Source of the DNA: Acidithiobacillus sp. HP-2
GTDB lineage: Bacteria > Pseudomonadota > Gammaproteobacteria > Acidithiobacillales > Acidithiobacillaceae
Direction of reading: 5' to 3'
Assembly: GCF_015100155.1 (NCBI RefSeq)
Contig: NZ_JACKZA010000006.1
Location: 1-64,000 of the forward strand
Length of the DNA stretch: 64,000 bases
The notes beneath the pieces were generated by a model. It did no database searches and was not told the origin of the DNA. It saw nothing but the letters and a program-made list of their open reading frames with translations. This document shows, in pieces, positions 49,596 to 57,620 of this stretch; position 1 is the stretch's first letter, and the number at the start of each line of letters is the position of its first letter. The translations under genes and the position numbers were made by a program.

Positions 49596-50170
49596 ACAGA
49601 AATCATGAGCAGCACCTGCTGATGGATCACTTCTCAGAAGGTCACCCCAAGCTGAACCCGCATCCCGTCCGCTCCGCTTGCGCCCGAAGCGCGACCAGAG
49701 ACCTGGCATCCTACCTGATCGACCTTGGCCCATTCTTTTCAGAGCCAAAGCGATTTCTGGAAGACCTGCGCGGGAGTGACTTTGCGCCGAAGGGATACGA
49801 CTGCAGCGCACAGGTGGCCATCCGCCTTATGCGCTGGTCGCAAAGCATCCAGTTGACCCCCCGACAAAATCACACGATGAACCAGATCATCTCTGAGGCC
49901 ATTCGGCGTGGAGCCGCGATCATCGAATCCAAAATCAGGATGGCTGAATGGTCTATACCAGATCATCGCGACGATCATCACGATCTTGCCGTCACGGCGG
50001 CCACCAAGGCATTGCAGCACTTTACGGAGAAGCACGACCTGACAACGATGCCGCACCCCAATATGGCGATATTCGTTGACGTGCACACCCGGTTTGCTTC
50101 CCGTGATGCCATGGAAGATTTCATTTATCGAAAACGGCTCAATGCGGAATTCGTGTTGCCCCACTGTTAA
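49592..50170 (+). CDS. Hypothetical protein coupled to the DnaC-like gene
   Basis: A 192-residue soluble protein (MNRNHEQHLLMDHFSEGHPK), rich in histidine, aspartate and arginine in the middle (IPDHRDDHHDLAV, about 117-129). The ATG overlaps the DnaC-like stop (ATGA). No motif recognised; the central His/Asp cluster could bind metal. Its position suggests a role with replication of the element. Confidence 0.6.
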   Translation: MNRNHEQHLLMDHFSEGHPKLNPHPVRSACARSATRDLASYLIDLGPFFSEPKRFLEDLRGSDFAPKGYDCSAQVAIRLMRWSQSIQLTPRQNHTMNQIISEAIRRGAAIIESKIRMAEWSIPDHRDDHHDLAVTAATKALQHFTEKHDLTTMPHPNMAIFVDVHTRFASRDAMEDFIYRKRLNAEFVLPHC

Positions 50171-50366
50171 TCAGCGTCATCTTTTGCCATATGTCAGCAT
50201 CATGCATTTACCATGCGACTTTGTTAAAAATGAATATTTAACCACTTGGATAGATTGACATATTTTGTGGAATACATGTCAGGTCAAGGGCAAAGCATTT
50301 TGACGCTGTTTTCTGCTAAAAACTGATAAATCTCAAGCGCTGTTTAACACCAAGGACGACCAGGAT

Positions 50367-50987
50367 TTGGTTCCAGGCAAGTGCTTGGCTACACTAAGGC
50401 GAATATTGTTTTGGAAATTCCCATTGCGCCTACCCGCATTTGTCAGCCTTCCCACCCGTAAGGAAATCCTCAAAAAACGTCCCCTCGGACGTTTTACCCA
50501 TTATCTGGCACGCCCGATGCTCTGGCACCCGCATCGCCATAGCGTCGCTCGTGCTGCCGCCATTGGGACTTTTATTGGAAGCCTGCCTTTTTTTGGGCAA
50601 GTGTTCAGCATCCTGTTGCTCAGTCTCTGGCGGCGGGCCTACATTCCGGTAGGGGTAGCAATGCCTTTCGTGGTCACGGGCCCTCTGACCATCATACCGT
50701 TTTTTTTCGCTTGTTATGAACTCGGTTTCTGGCTACTCACCCAGTTGGGCATCGCTCCTGCCATCACCATTCATTATCGTGATATTCATCAAATATTTCA
50801 TGGTGATATTGGCATTCTGGCGATGGGTGACCGGCTCTGGCATGCCTATCTGGTTACCTGGATAGGCAGCCTGATACTGGGCACCGCCCTCGCTCTGCTC
50901 GCTTATTTTGGCATCATGCAGGGCTGGCGCATCTGGGTTATCTGGCGCATGTGCCGCAGACGGCTGCGTCAGACCAGAGCGCGGTAA
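50367..50987 (+). CDS. DUF2062 membrane protein
   Basis: A 206-residue protein with two or three membrane segments (about 75-90, 95-120 and 160-185) and the DUF2062 pattern around PHRHSVARAAAIGTFIGSLP. A basic C-terminus ends RRRLRQTRAR. The start is unclear: TTG at 50367 gives the longest frame. The family has no known function. It does not look like a conjugation or replication gene and may be a passenger. Confidence 0.7.
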   Translation: MVPGKCLATLRRILFWKFPLRLPAFVSLPTRKEILKKRPLGRFTHYLARPMLWHPHRHSVARAAAIGTFIGSLPFFGQVFSILLLSLWRRAYIPVGVAMPFVVTGPLTIIPFFFACYELGFWLLTQLGIAPAITIHYRDIHQIFHGDIGILAMGDRLWHAYLVTWIGSLILGTALALLAYFGIMQGWRIWVIWRMCRRRLRQTRAR

Positions 50988-51056
50988 AAACGAATGTTAA
51001 CAATTTATTGTCTATTCAATTTTAAGTCTATTAATGTATTTCGTTACTTATATGGA

Positions 51057-51131
51057 GTTGGGTAGGGACAGGCCATTGTTGGACCATCCCCCCCTAAGAA
51101 CCGTGCTTGAGACTTTCCCCTCACACGGCTC
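51057..51131 (-). ncRNA. Group II intron 3' end (domains V and VI), remnant
   Basis: The minus strand at 51131-51098 is a perfect 34-base domain V: GAGCCGTG at the foot with the AGC triad, a GGAAAG apex holding the GAAA tetraloop, a two-base bulge on the returning strand and CACGGTTC closing. Domain VI follows at once (51097 to about 51057) as a GC-rich hairpin with an unpaired A near CTACCC, and the intron would end CCCAAC. No reverse transcriptase gene is found upstream on that strand within the window, so this is a fragment or an ORF-less relic. Confidence 0.75.
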
Positions 51132-51522
51132 AAGCCTCTACTAAGACCCCTTTCAGAATCCGGTTGTTACCACTTCCAATTTCTGGCGATGAAGATGCCA
51201 CCCGGTTTCCCGTGGGATTTTCTCCCCACATATCGCGCAATTGCCGTTCTGCTCTTTCCAATGACGCAGCAGCTTGTTCCTGCCCTTGAATTGTGTTCTT
51301 TGTTAGATGAGACTTTTGCACCAGAAGGGTGAATTTCTTGTCAAATCCAATCTGCCGCACGGTCCTTCCTCCCTTTGTCCTTAGCGTGTATTTATCTTGG
51401 TCGGCTCTTTGACCCTGACTCGTTTGCACGAATACCAGGTCATATAACCAAGAAACAGATTTTTCCGTTGTACGAAGGAGAAGCAACCATGCGCTGGAAA
51501 TAATCTCTTGCGGCCGTACCAA
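51132..51522 (-). other. Unassigned sequence upstream of the intron fragment
   Basis: A leftward frame is open across 51522-51130 (130 codons, MVRPQEIISSAWLLLLRTTE), running right up to domain V. It has no reverse-transcriptase, maturase or endonuclease motif and matches nothing I know. It may be part of a degraded intron body, or coding sequence the intron once interrupted. I do not claim it as a gene. Confidence 0.3.
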
Positions 51523-51535
51523 GGCCGCAAGAGAT
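51503..51535. repeat. Perfect 13-bp inverted repeat
   Basis: ATCTCTTGCGGCC (51503-51515) and GGCCGCAAGAGAT (51523-51535) flank a seven-base loop. No T-run follows on either strand, so it is not a standard terminator. It lies at the far end of the uncertain intron-related stretch. Between it and the BrnT gene at 51793 I see no gene. Confidence 0.6.
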
Positions 51536-51792
51536 AGGGACTCCCTTGGCTAATGTGGTGCCAAATTATTACTCAAAGCTTCGGGATGGCCCGGCCGATT
51601 TGCCTGATGCCTGATATTGGCAAATATTAACCCGTTCCCAATCTGGGCGCGAATGACCGCTTCCGCTGCGTTGCTGTCACTCCTGGCTGCAGGGCGAATG
51701 GCGGCAACGGAGCGGAAACCGCCCATTGGTGGTCAGATACCTGGGCAAATGGATGAGTTGCGTTTGTGTAGACGCACGCCTACACTTCTCTC

Positions 51793-52074
51793 ATGGAGAT
51801 AGTGGGCTTCGATTGGGATAGCGGCAACTGGCCGAAGTGCGGAAAGCATGGCGTTTCCCGCCAAGTGATAGAGCGATTGTTTCTCGAAGGAAGGGTGATG
51901 GTTGCTCCCGACCCGAAGCACTCCCTCCCGACAGAAAGTCGGCATATTGCGGTGGGCCGGGTCGATGGCAGGCCAATGTTCGTGGCGTTTGCCATCAGGG
52001 ATGACCTCATTCGCCCGATCAGTGCCCGTTACATGCACGAGAAGGAGATTGCGAATTATGAAGCAGGTACCTAA
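51793..52074 (+). CDS. brnT: BrnT-family toxin
   Basis: A 93-residue ribonuclease toxin of the RelE-like fold: FDWDSGNWPKCGKHGVSRQV at the start is the BrnT pattern (F.WD..K...N..KHGVSF), followed by ESRHIAVGRVDGRPMFVAFA and a C-terminal ISARYMHEKEI. BrnT blocks translation until bound by BrnA. The antitoxin gene begins 17 bases before this stop, so the two are co-translated. Confidence 0.88.
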   Translation: MEIVGFDWDSGNWPKCGKHGVSRQVIERLFLEGRVMVAPDPKHSLPTESRHIAVGRVDGRPMFVAFAIRDDLIRPISARYMHEKEIANYEAGT

Positions 52075-52315
52075 GTTCAAGACTGATGCAGAGGCCGAAG
52101 CGTTCCTAGAGCAGGACCTGTCCGACCTCGACTTCCGGCAGTTCCAGCCAATGCGCTTCGAAATCGCGCCGAAAGACGCCGCCCTGAACATGCGGTTACC
52201 CGAAGCATTGCTGGAAGCCGTGAAGGCCAAAGCCAAAGCCAAGGGCGTGCCCTACACCCGCTACGTGCGCATGCTTCTGGAAGCCGATGTAGCTCGACCA
52301 CGTCATCAGCAGTAG
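52058..52315 (+). CDS. brnA: BrnA-family antitoxin
   Basis: From the ATG at 52058 the product is 85 residues (MKQVPKFKTDAEAEAFLEQD). The N-terminus binds the toxin and the C-terminal part (LNMRLPEALLEAVKAKAKAK) is a ribbon-helix-helix DNA-binding region that would repress the pair. The frame is open upstream to 51902, but that is antiparallel coding of the toxin in another frame. The pair may stabilise the element. Confidence 0.88.
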   Translation: MKQVPKFKTDAEAEAFLEQDLSDLDFRQFQPMRFEIAPKDAALNMRLPEALLEAVKAKAKAKGVPYTRYVRMLLEADVARPRHQQ

Positions 52316-52491
52316 CCGAGTATTGTACCCACTCTCCAACGTAAGCAATGGACAGCTTCCGCTGCCCAGCCGTCGTTGAACCTTGATAGTCGCCAGTAGA
52401 TGGATTGCTCTCATCCAGCAGAGGAAATCATTTGTAGGCTGGCATAAGGCGACGCCGCCTCCTGCCGGTTATCCCCCTAGCCCTCGATCTA

Positions 52492-52524
52492 TACCCTCTC
52501 AGGAACCATCTGAGAGGGTATTTT
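52492..52524 (+). promoter_or_regulatory. Perfect hairpin covering the trbF ribosome site
   Basis: TACCCTCTCAG (52492-52502) and CTGAGAGGGTA (52510-52520) form an 11-base-pair stem with a seven-base loop, then TTTT and the trbF ATG at 52526. The only good Shine-Dalgarno (GAGAGGG) lies within the 3' arm. It could be a terminator, an attenuator or a translation switch for the conjugation operon. Confidence 0.7.
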
Positions 52525-52525
52525 C

Positions 52526-53194
52526 ATGTCGAGCAATCCCGATTATCTGGCTGCCCGCCAGGAATGGCTTGAGCGCTACGGCTCCTACATCGCGCAGGCG
52601 AGAAACTGGCGCATCGCTGCCCTGTCGGCTATCGGCATTGCCGCCCTGTTTGGGGCGGGCATGGTGTTTGAGGCAGACCGTGTCCATGTGGTGCCCTATG
52701 TCGTCGAGGTGGACAAACTGGGAAAGGCTGTGGAACTGGCGCAGGCCGTGCGGGCTGGCTCTTTTGCCCAGCCGGTAGTGCAGCACATCGTTTCCCGCTT
52801 CACCTGGCTCGCTTTCACGCGCAGCCCGGACAAGTTTGTGCAGAAGCACTTCATCGATGAATCCTATCATTACATCGCATCGAGCGCGGAATCCTCGCTG
52901 GACGCCTTCTATGCGCAGCACAATCCCTACGCGGCCTATTCCAACAAGACGCAAGGCAACACGGTCACGATCCAGAGCGCCGTTCCCGTTGGGCAGGTAA
53001 CGGGCAAGGGTGGCTCGTACATCGTCGATTTCCTGGTAAAGCGCTATGGCCCGCATGGCGGGGAGGATGGCGAGCAGAACTGGCAAGGCACGGTCACTTA
53101 CGCGACGGTCCCGCCATCGAACAACCCCAATGTCCTGAAAGGCAATCCATTCGGCATCTACATCACGCACTTTGCATTCAGTCCCCAGGTGTAA
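52526..53194 (+). CDS. trbF: Conjugal transfer protein TrbF (VirB8-like)
   Basis: Inner-membrane scaffold of a type IV secretion system. The 222 residues have a short cytoplasmic N-terminus, one membrane segment (about 29-47) and a periplasmic VirB8 fold with VHVVPYVVEVDKLGKAVE after the membrane and FTWLAFTRSPD in the middle. It is the first gene of the conjugation cluster and its ribosome site lies in a hairpin. trbG follows after 12 bases. Confidence 0.82.
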   Translation: MSSNPDYLAARQEWLERYGSYIAQARNWRIAALSAIGIAALFGAGMVFEADRVHVVPYVVEVDKLGKAVELAQAVRAGSFAQPVVQHIVSRFTWLAFTRSPDKFVQKHFIDESYHYIASSAESSLDAFYAQHNPYAAYSNKTQGNTVTIQSAVPVGQVTGKGGSYIVDFLVKRYGPHGGEDGEQNWQGTVTYATVPPSNNPNVLKGNPFGIYITHFAFSPQV

Positions 53195-53206
53195 GGAGAA
53201 GATGAG

Positions 53207-54337
53207 ATGATAAATCGAACATGGCTTTCTTTGGGGCTCGCCGTCCTTCCTGGATTGGCGCTGGCCGGCGTGAATACTGGGCTCCCTGCGGTGAACCCGT
53301 TCAGTTCGCAGCAGGGAAGACCGCCAATACAGCCTGCAGGGGCGAAAACCGGTTCCGCCCATCCGTCCACGACATCATCCGCATCTGGCGGCACCACATC
53401 TGCGGGCCAGAAGGTCCCGGCCATCTCCCCGGAGGCCGCCGAGCGGATAGCGGCGGTGCAGGTGTGGCAACAGTCCATCGCCACGCCGCCCGAGGGCCCA
53501 GAAAGTGCTGCAACCAGAGCGCTGGCACGTCAGTCGCTTACGGCGTCCCAGGCAATGGATGACACTCTTCCGGTAATCAGTGGCGCGAACGGAACCGTCG
53601 ACAGCCTGGCCGGTCGGCCCGTGCTGGTTTGCTCGCCGCTGCACACATGCATCATCGAGCTGCCCGACGGGATCAGGCCCGTGACGACCGTTGGCATCAG
53701 CAAGTCGGAATGGAATGTGCAGCAGGCGCTGGTTGGGAAACAGCCGGAAATCTTCCTGAGCCCGAAATTTACGGGTCTCCACCAAAACATCGTGGTAGCC
53801 GCAACCGACCAGGGCAGGCCCATCAACTATGAAATCCGTCTGGTCAGTGACGCAGTGCACTACATCCCCGCCCTAAAGATCGAGGATAGCGGGGGCGAGG
53901 TCCGTTCCTGGAAAACAGACTTGCCGTCAGCAGGCTCGCAGGCGGCTGCCTTGCAGACGGCAGACAACGCGCCAACGGATCCGTCGACTGCCGACCCTAA
54001 AGGCAATGTACTGCCTTTGCCCAATATCCGTCTCAATCACGTCAATCTTCGCTGGTCCATTCATTGCGGTGGCGGCGGATGGTTCCGTTCCAGCGACTGC
54101 AAGCCGATCCGTCCATTGCGCGTGTATGACGATGGGACCCATACCTTCATCGACATGCCCCAGGGGCTGGCGAGCCACGGAGGCTTTCCCATCCTGCAAG
54201 CCCGCAATGCCAGCGGACACCTGATCGGAGTCAATACCCAGATCCGGGGCAACACCTATGTTGTCGATTCAGTTCCTGCCGAGATCCTGTTACGGCTGGG
54301 TTCTGAGGTGGTCACCATCCAGCAGGAGGAGAGGTAA
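53207..54337 (+). CDS. trbG: Conjugal transfer protein TrbG (VirB9-like), copy 1
   Basis: Outer-membrane-core subunit. A signal peptide (1-20) is followed by a Pro/Ser/Thr linker and a VirB9/CagX-type beta domain: WNVQQALVGKQPEIFLSPKF and GLHQNIVVAATDQGRPINYE in the N-lobe, and RPLRVYDDGTHTFIDMPQGL in the C-lobe. 376 residues. A Cys pair in the C-lobe (HCGGGGWFRSSDC) could form a disulfide and is also seen in the next gene. Confidence 0.8.
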   Translation: MINRTWLSLGLAVLPGLALAGVNTGLPAVNPFSSQQGRPPIQPAGAKTGSAHPSTTSSASGGTTSAGQKVPAISPEAAERIAAVQVWQQSIATPPEGPESAATRALARQSLTASQAMDDTLPVISGANGTVDSLAGRPVLVCSPLHTCIIELPDGIRPVTTVGISKSEWNVQQALVGKQPEIFLSPKFTGLHQNIVVAATDQGRPINYEIRLVSDAVHYIPALKIEDSGGEVRSWKTDLPSAGSQAAALQTADNAPTDPSTADPKGNVLPLPNIRLNHVNLRWSIHCGGGGWFRSSDCKPIRPLRVYDDGTHTFIDMPQGLASHGGFPILQARNASGHLIGVNTQIRGNTYVVDSVPAEILLRLGSEVVTIQQEER

Positions 54338-54338
54338 C

Positions 54339-55322
54339 ATGCGCTACGGGGCAAAAACGATGAAAAAACGGTCTGTATTGGTGATGGCCACGATTGCCAT
54401 GGCAGCAAGTGTGCCCGCTTCTATGGCATCCACGGTGAAGGTGCCAGGAGTTGCCGGACAGTCCGCGCCAATTGCCGAGACGGTGAACACCGCCCAGATT
54501 TTTCGGCACAGTCTGAATATCCACTATGGCGAACCCATCCGGGCGGTGGAGCAACAATCGGTGCGGGCCTTTGCCCTGGGCACGCTCTCGCAGCTCCCCG
54601 TATTCACGCGCCCGGGCGGAGAGGTCATCGTGCCACTGGGGCAAGTCCTGCCGGTGCTTCAGACCGCCCCTGGCAATTTCTCCGTGGTCATTCTGGGGAA
54701 GGGCGTCAAGCCGGTCTCCCTGGTCGGCGCCCCACGCGCCGAGTGGGTCGTGAAGGAGACCGCAGCCGGCAGGCATCCCATTCTGGAAATCATGCCCCGC
54801 TTTGCCGGACTCAAAGGCAGTATCCAGATCGTCGCGACCAGCCCTCATGGCTATCCGTTGACGTACACCGTGGGCCTGGTCAGCGGTACCTCCCGGTTCA
54901 CGCCGGTTCTGTCCTTCTATCGCGTCCCTCACGATCTCCCCCAATCCAGGGATGCGGGTACACGCAACCAGTACAGGCAGGCCACGGTCATCGCCCATGC
55001 TGCGCATGCCAATGCTCCACATGTAAATGCCACACATGCCGATCTCGACTGGAAAATGCAGTGTTTCACGGGCGACTGCAAGCCTGTCCAGCCGATCAGC
55101 GTGGTCAGCGACATCAAGGACAGGATGACCTATATCCGCCTGCCCACAGGGAAACCCCCGATGGTTCTGGTGCGCAACCAGGCTGGCAAATCCTTGCTGG
55201 TGGGCTACCGCATGGAAGGACACACGCTGGCCGTGGGGGCCGTCCCCTACCGTATCGATCTGCTCACGGGCAACTGGAATCACCTGGCCGAAATTCGCCT
55301 CACGAACGAGGCAGGAGCGTAG
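54339..55322 (+). CDS. Second TrbG/VirB9-like protein
   Basis: A 327-residue exported protein (signal peptide about 1-31, cleavage near ASMAS) with the same layout as its neighbour: EWVVKETAAGRHPILEIMPR, FAGLKGSIQIVATSPHGYPL, then MQCFTGDCKPVQPI and RMTYIRLPTG. The shared order and the common Cys pair show that both belong to one family, but similarity is low. The ATG follows GGAGGAGAGG one base after the trbG stop. Two VirB9-type subunits in tandem are unusual. Confidence 0.75.
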   Translation: MRYGAKTMKKRSVLVMATIAMAASVPASMASTVKVPGVAGQSAPIAETVNTAQIFRHSLNIHYGEPIRAVEQQSVRAFALGTLSQLPVFTRPGGEVIVPLGQVLPVLQTAPGNFSVVILGKGVKPVSLVGAPRAEWVVKETAAGRHPILEIMPRFAGLKGSIQIVATSPHGYPLTYTVGLVSGTSRFTPVLSFYRVPHDLPQSRDAGTRNQYRQATVIAHAAHANAPHVNATHADLDWKMQCFTGDCKPVQPISVVSDIKDRMTYIRLPTGKPPMVLVRNQAGKSLLVGYRMEGHTLAVGAVPYRIDLLTGNWNHLAEIRLTNEAGA

Positions 55323-55324
55323 CC

Positions 55325-56683
55325 ATGAAAAGCGGCAAAGAATTTTTCTCCGATTTGCTCCAGAAAAAGAAAGGGCTGCTCCCGGCGGGACAACAGCCCG
55401 CCGTGGATAGCCGCAAAGGCCCTGGCAGGCAACCAGGCCCACAAGCCAGTCAGCCCGGGATCGAGGTCAAGCCGGACAGGGACCGGATGGCGACGCGCAT
55501 CAAACGGACGCCACTCTATATCGCAGCTGCGGTGGTCGGACTGGGCGCCTATGGCGGCTATGAGTATCTGCAAAATCACCCGATATTCGGGCACACCAGG
55601 CCGCAGGTGCAGGCCAAAACCATCCAGCCAGCGAGCGGGACTGGCGCACCGGTCGCCCCTGCGCACCGGAAGCAGGTCCACCAGCCCACTACGCCTGGAG
55701 GGGCGTCGGACGCGTCGGCAACTGCGGCCACGAACAGTGATGCTGAGCAGTCTCATCCAGCGAAGGCTCCAGCGTCCACAGCGCCCACAAAGAATCCCTA
55801 CGCAACGCAGGACGCCGCCTTCGCGTCCGCCCTGGGTACGGGAAGCGTGGGGAGCGGAGCCGGTGAGGGCCTTGCTTGGAAAACGCCGGAATCAACGCCG
55901 TCTGCGAAGGCTCCGACAGTGCTCCCTACGGCCCTGCCGGACGCGGAGCAGATGGCGGCGAAGAAAACAAAGAAAAAGACCCCGCCGCCCCTGGTGACCC
56001 GGGAGATGAGCCCCTACGAGATTCTTTCCGGATCGGTCATTCCCGCCGTTTTGCAGACGGGCATCAAGAGCTATCTGCCGGGAGAGATCACGGCGGTGGT
56101 CAGCCAGAACGTCTATTCGTCCGTGAATGGGGCAACGCTCCTGATCCCTGCCGGCGCCAAATTGGTGGGCACCTATGACACACAGACGGCCCTGGGCATC
56201 AACCGGCTGGCCGTTGCCTGGACGCGCATCGAGTTTCCGAACGGTACCACCATGAACCTGCCGGGATACGAAGGGGCAGGCGGTGCTGGATACGCGGGCT
56301 TCGCCGGGGAGGTCAATGACCACACCTGGCTGATCTTCAGGAATGCGTTATTGATGTCGATCGTGGATGCCGGGATGGCGATTGCCTCTCCGTCCACGTC
56401 GACCAGTGTGACAGGCCAGATGTCCGGGAATGTGGCACTTCAGGACAGCGAGCAAGCACTGGCACAGACCTTTGGGGAAGCCGAATCCCAGCTGCTGGAA
56501 AAGTACATCGATATCGCACCCACGATTACCATTCCCACCGGCTATCTGTTCTCGGTGGTGGTGGCGCATGACATGATCTTCCCCGGCCCCTACGACCCGG
56601 CCATGCAGACGGGGTCGGCCATGATCGACCCGGCGCTTGGACCAAATCTCAATCCCTATGGGTTGCACCCTGCCAAGGGGTAA
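55325..56683 (+). CDS. trbI: Conjugal transfer protein TrbI (VirB10-like)
   Basis: Energy-sensing channel subunit spanning both membranes. From the ATG at 55325 (behind AGGAG) it is 452 residues: cytoplasmic N-terminus, membrane segment at about 64-82 (LYIAAAVVGLGAYGGY), a Pro/Ala/Thr-rich periplasmic linker, and the C-terminal beta-barrel domain starting MSPYEILSGSVIPAVLQTGI with INRLAVAWTRIEFPNG and GEVNDHTWLIFRNALLM. The frame is open far upstream, but those codons belong to the second trbG gene. Confidence 0.9.
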   Translation: MKSGKEFFSDLLQKKKGLLPAGQQPAVDSRKGPGRQPGPQASQPGIEVKPDRDRMATRIKRTPLYIAAAVVGLGAYGGYEYLQNHPIFGHTRPQVQAKTIQPASGTGAPVAPAHRKQVHQPTTPGGASDASATAATNSDAEQSHPAKAPASTAPTKNPYATQDAAFASALGTGSVGSGAGEGLAWKTPESTPSAKAPTVLPTALPDAEQMAAKKTKKKTPPPLVTREMSPYEILSGSVIPAVLQTGIKSYLPGEITAVVSQNVYSSVNGATLLIPAGAKLVGTYDTQTALGINRLAVAWTRIEFPNGTTMNLPGYEGAGGAGYAGFAGEVNDHTWLIFRNALLMSIVDAGMAIASPSTSTSVTGQMSGNVALQDSEQALAQTFGEAESQLLEKYIDIAPTITIPTGYLFSVVVAHDMIFPGPYDPAMQTGSAMIDPALGPNLNPYGLHPAKG

Positions 56684-56693
56684 GGAGCGAAAA

Positions 56694-56996
56694 ATGCGCG
56701 GAAGCATCATCATCCGGACAGAGCACGATTGCGCAGGGCTTTCGCCGGCAAGGCGAACAGCGATTGTGACACAGAAAGTGCGTTCCCTGTCCGATGAGGG
56801 CCTGCAGGATCTGGCCCGGCGGCGGGAGAAACAGCACCCGGGGCGCCACCTTCGCCCCATGTCGATCACCCTGCCTGCCGACGTGCTGGAGCGACTGCAA
56901 GGCTTTCAGGGAAGCAGATGGAGCGTCTCCGCGATGATCGATCGGATTCTGGAATCGGAAGATATCCGCCCAGCATCGTCACGGAGTGCGCGATGA
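56694..56996 (+). CDS. Small RHH-like protein within the conjugation cluster
   Basis: From the ATG at 56694 (AAGGAG upstream) it has 100 residues. The C-terminal part (RPMSITLPADVLERLQGFQG then WSVSAMIDRILESE) fits a ribbon-helix-helix domain: strand, helix, turn, helix. The basic middle (ARRREKQHPGRHLRPMS) would aid DNA binding. It could be an operon regulator or relaxosome helper. The next gene overlaps by four bases. Confidence 0.6.
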   Translation: MRGSIIIRTEHDCAGLSPARRTAIVTQKVRSLSDEGLQDLARRREKQHPGRHLRPMSITLPADVLERLQGFQGSRWSVSAMIDRILESEDIRPASSRSAR

Positions 56997-57610
56997 TTTT
57001 AGTCTCCCAGATCAGTGCGGAATGCGCCCCCATGGTCGCACCCTCGACGATGGCCGCCATTGTGCGGGTGGAGTCCGGGGGCAACCCGTTGGCGATGTGG
57101 AACAACAGTACGCGGAGCATGGTCATTCCCGGCAGTCGGGCTCAGGCCATCCGGTATTTGCGGCACGCCATGGCCGCAGGCCAGCGGGTCGACGTGGGGC
57201 TGGCCCAGGTGGATACCGGGAACTTCGCCGCCTTCGGGCTCACTCCCAGGACAGCCTTCAATGCCTGCGGTAACCTTCGGGCAGGCAGCGAGATCCTGCA
57301 CATGGATTGGCAACAGGCGCTGGCCAGCGGCTACCGGGGCCAACAAGCGCTCTACCACGCCTTTGAAGCGTACAACTCTGGGCGGCTCTGGGGGGATGCC
57401 CAATACGCCAACCGGATACTGGGTGCCGCTGGAGCATTCGCGTCTGCCGGCCGCAAGCCTGCCGACTACGGCGGACTGCGCACCGTCTCCCAAGTCAACA
57501 AGGCACTACCGACCAATCCCTTTCCTCAATTCCGGTGGCTGGCAAAGCCTGCTCAGGCGGTAACGCCTGCACCCTCAGGTGACTCCCACTCCTGGCCGGT
57601 TCTCCCATAA
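56993..57610 (+). CDS. VirB1/TrbN-type lytic transglycosylase
   Basis: A 205-residue peptidoglycan-cutting enzyme that opens the wall for the secretion channel. MAAIVRVESGGNPLAMWNN carries the catalytic Glu27 in the usual V..ESG..P context; VGLAQVDTGNFAAFGL and YHAFEAYNSGR are the conserved later parts of the SLT fold. No signal peptide is evident in the 17 residues before it. The ATG overlaps the RHH gene stop. Confidence 0.85.
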   Translation: MILVSQISAECAPMVAPSTMAAIVRVESGGNPLAMWNNSTRSMVIPGSRAQAIRYLRHAMAAGQRVDVGLAQVDTGNFAAFGLTPRTAFNACGNLRAGSEILHMDWQQALASGYRGQQALYHAFEAYNSGRLWGDAQYANRILGAAGAFASAGRKPADYGGLRTVSQVNKALPTNPFPQFRWLAKPAQAVTPAPSGDSHSWPVLP

Positions 57611-57620
57611 GGACTTCGAG

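Noticed and set aside
51130-51522. Intron-encoded protein
   Set aside because: The frame has no reverse-transcriptase or maturase motif (no YxDD), so it cannot be called the intron protein.
54743-55324. Long N-terminal extension of TrbI
   Set aside because: The codons overlap the second trbG gene in another frame; a clear ribosome site and ATG exist at 55325.
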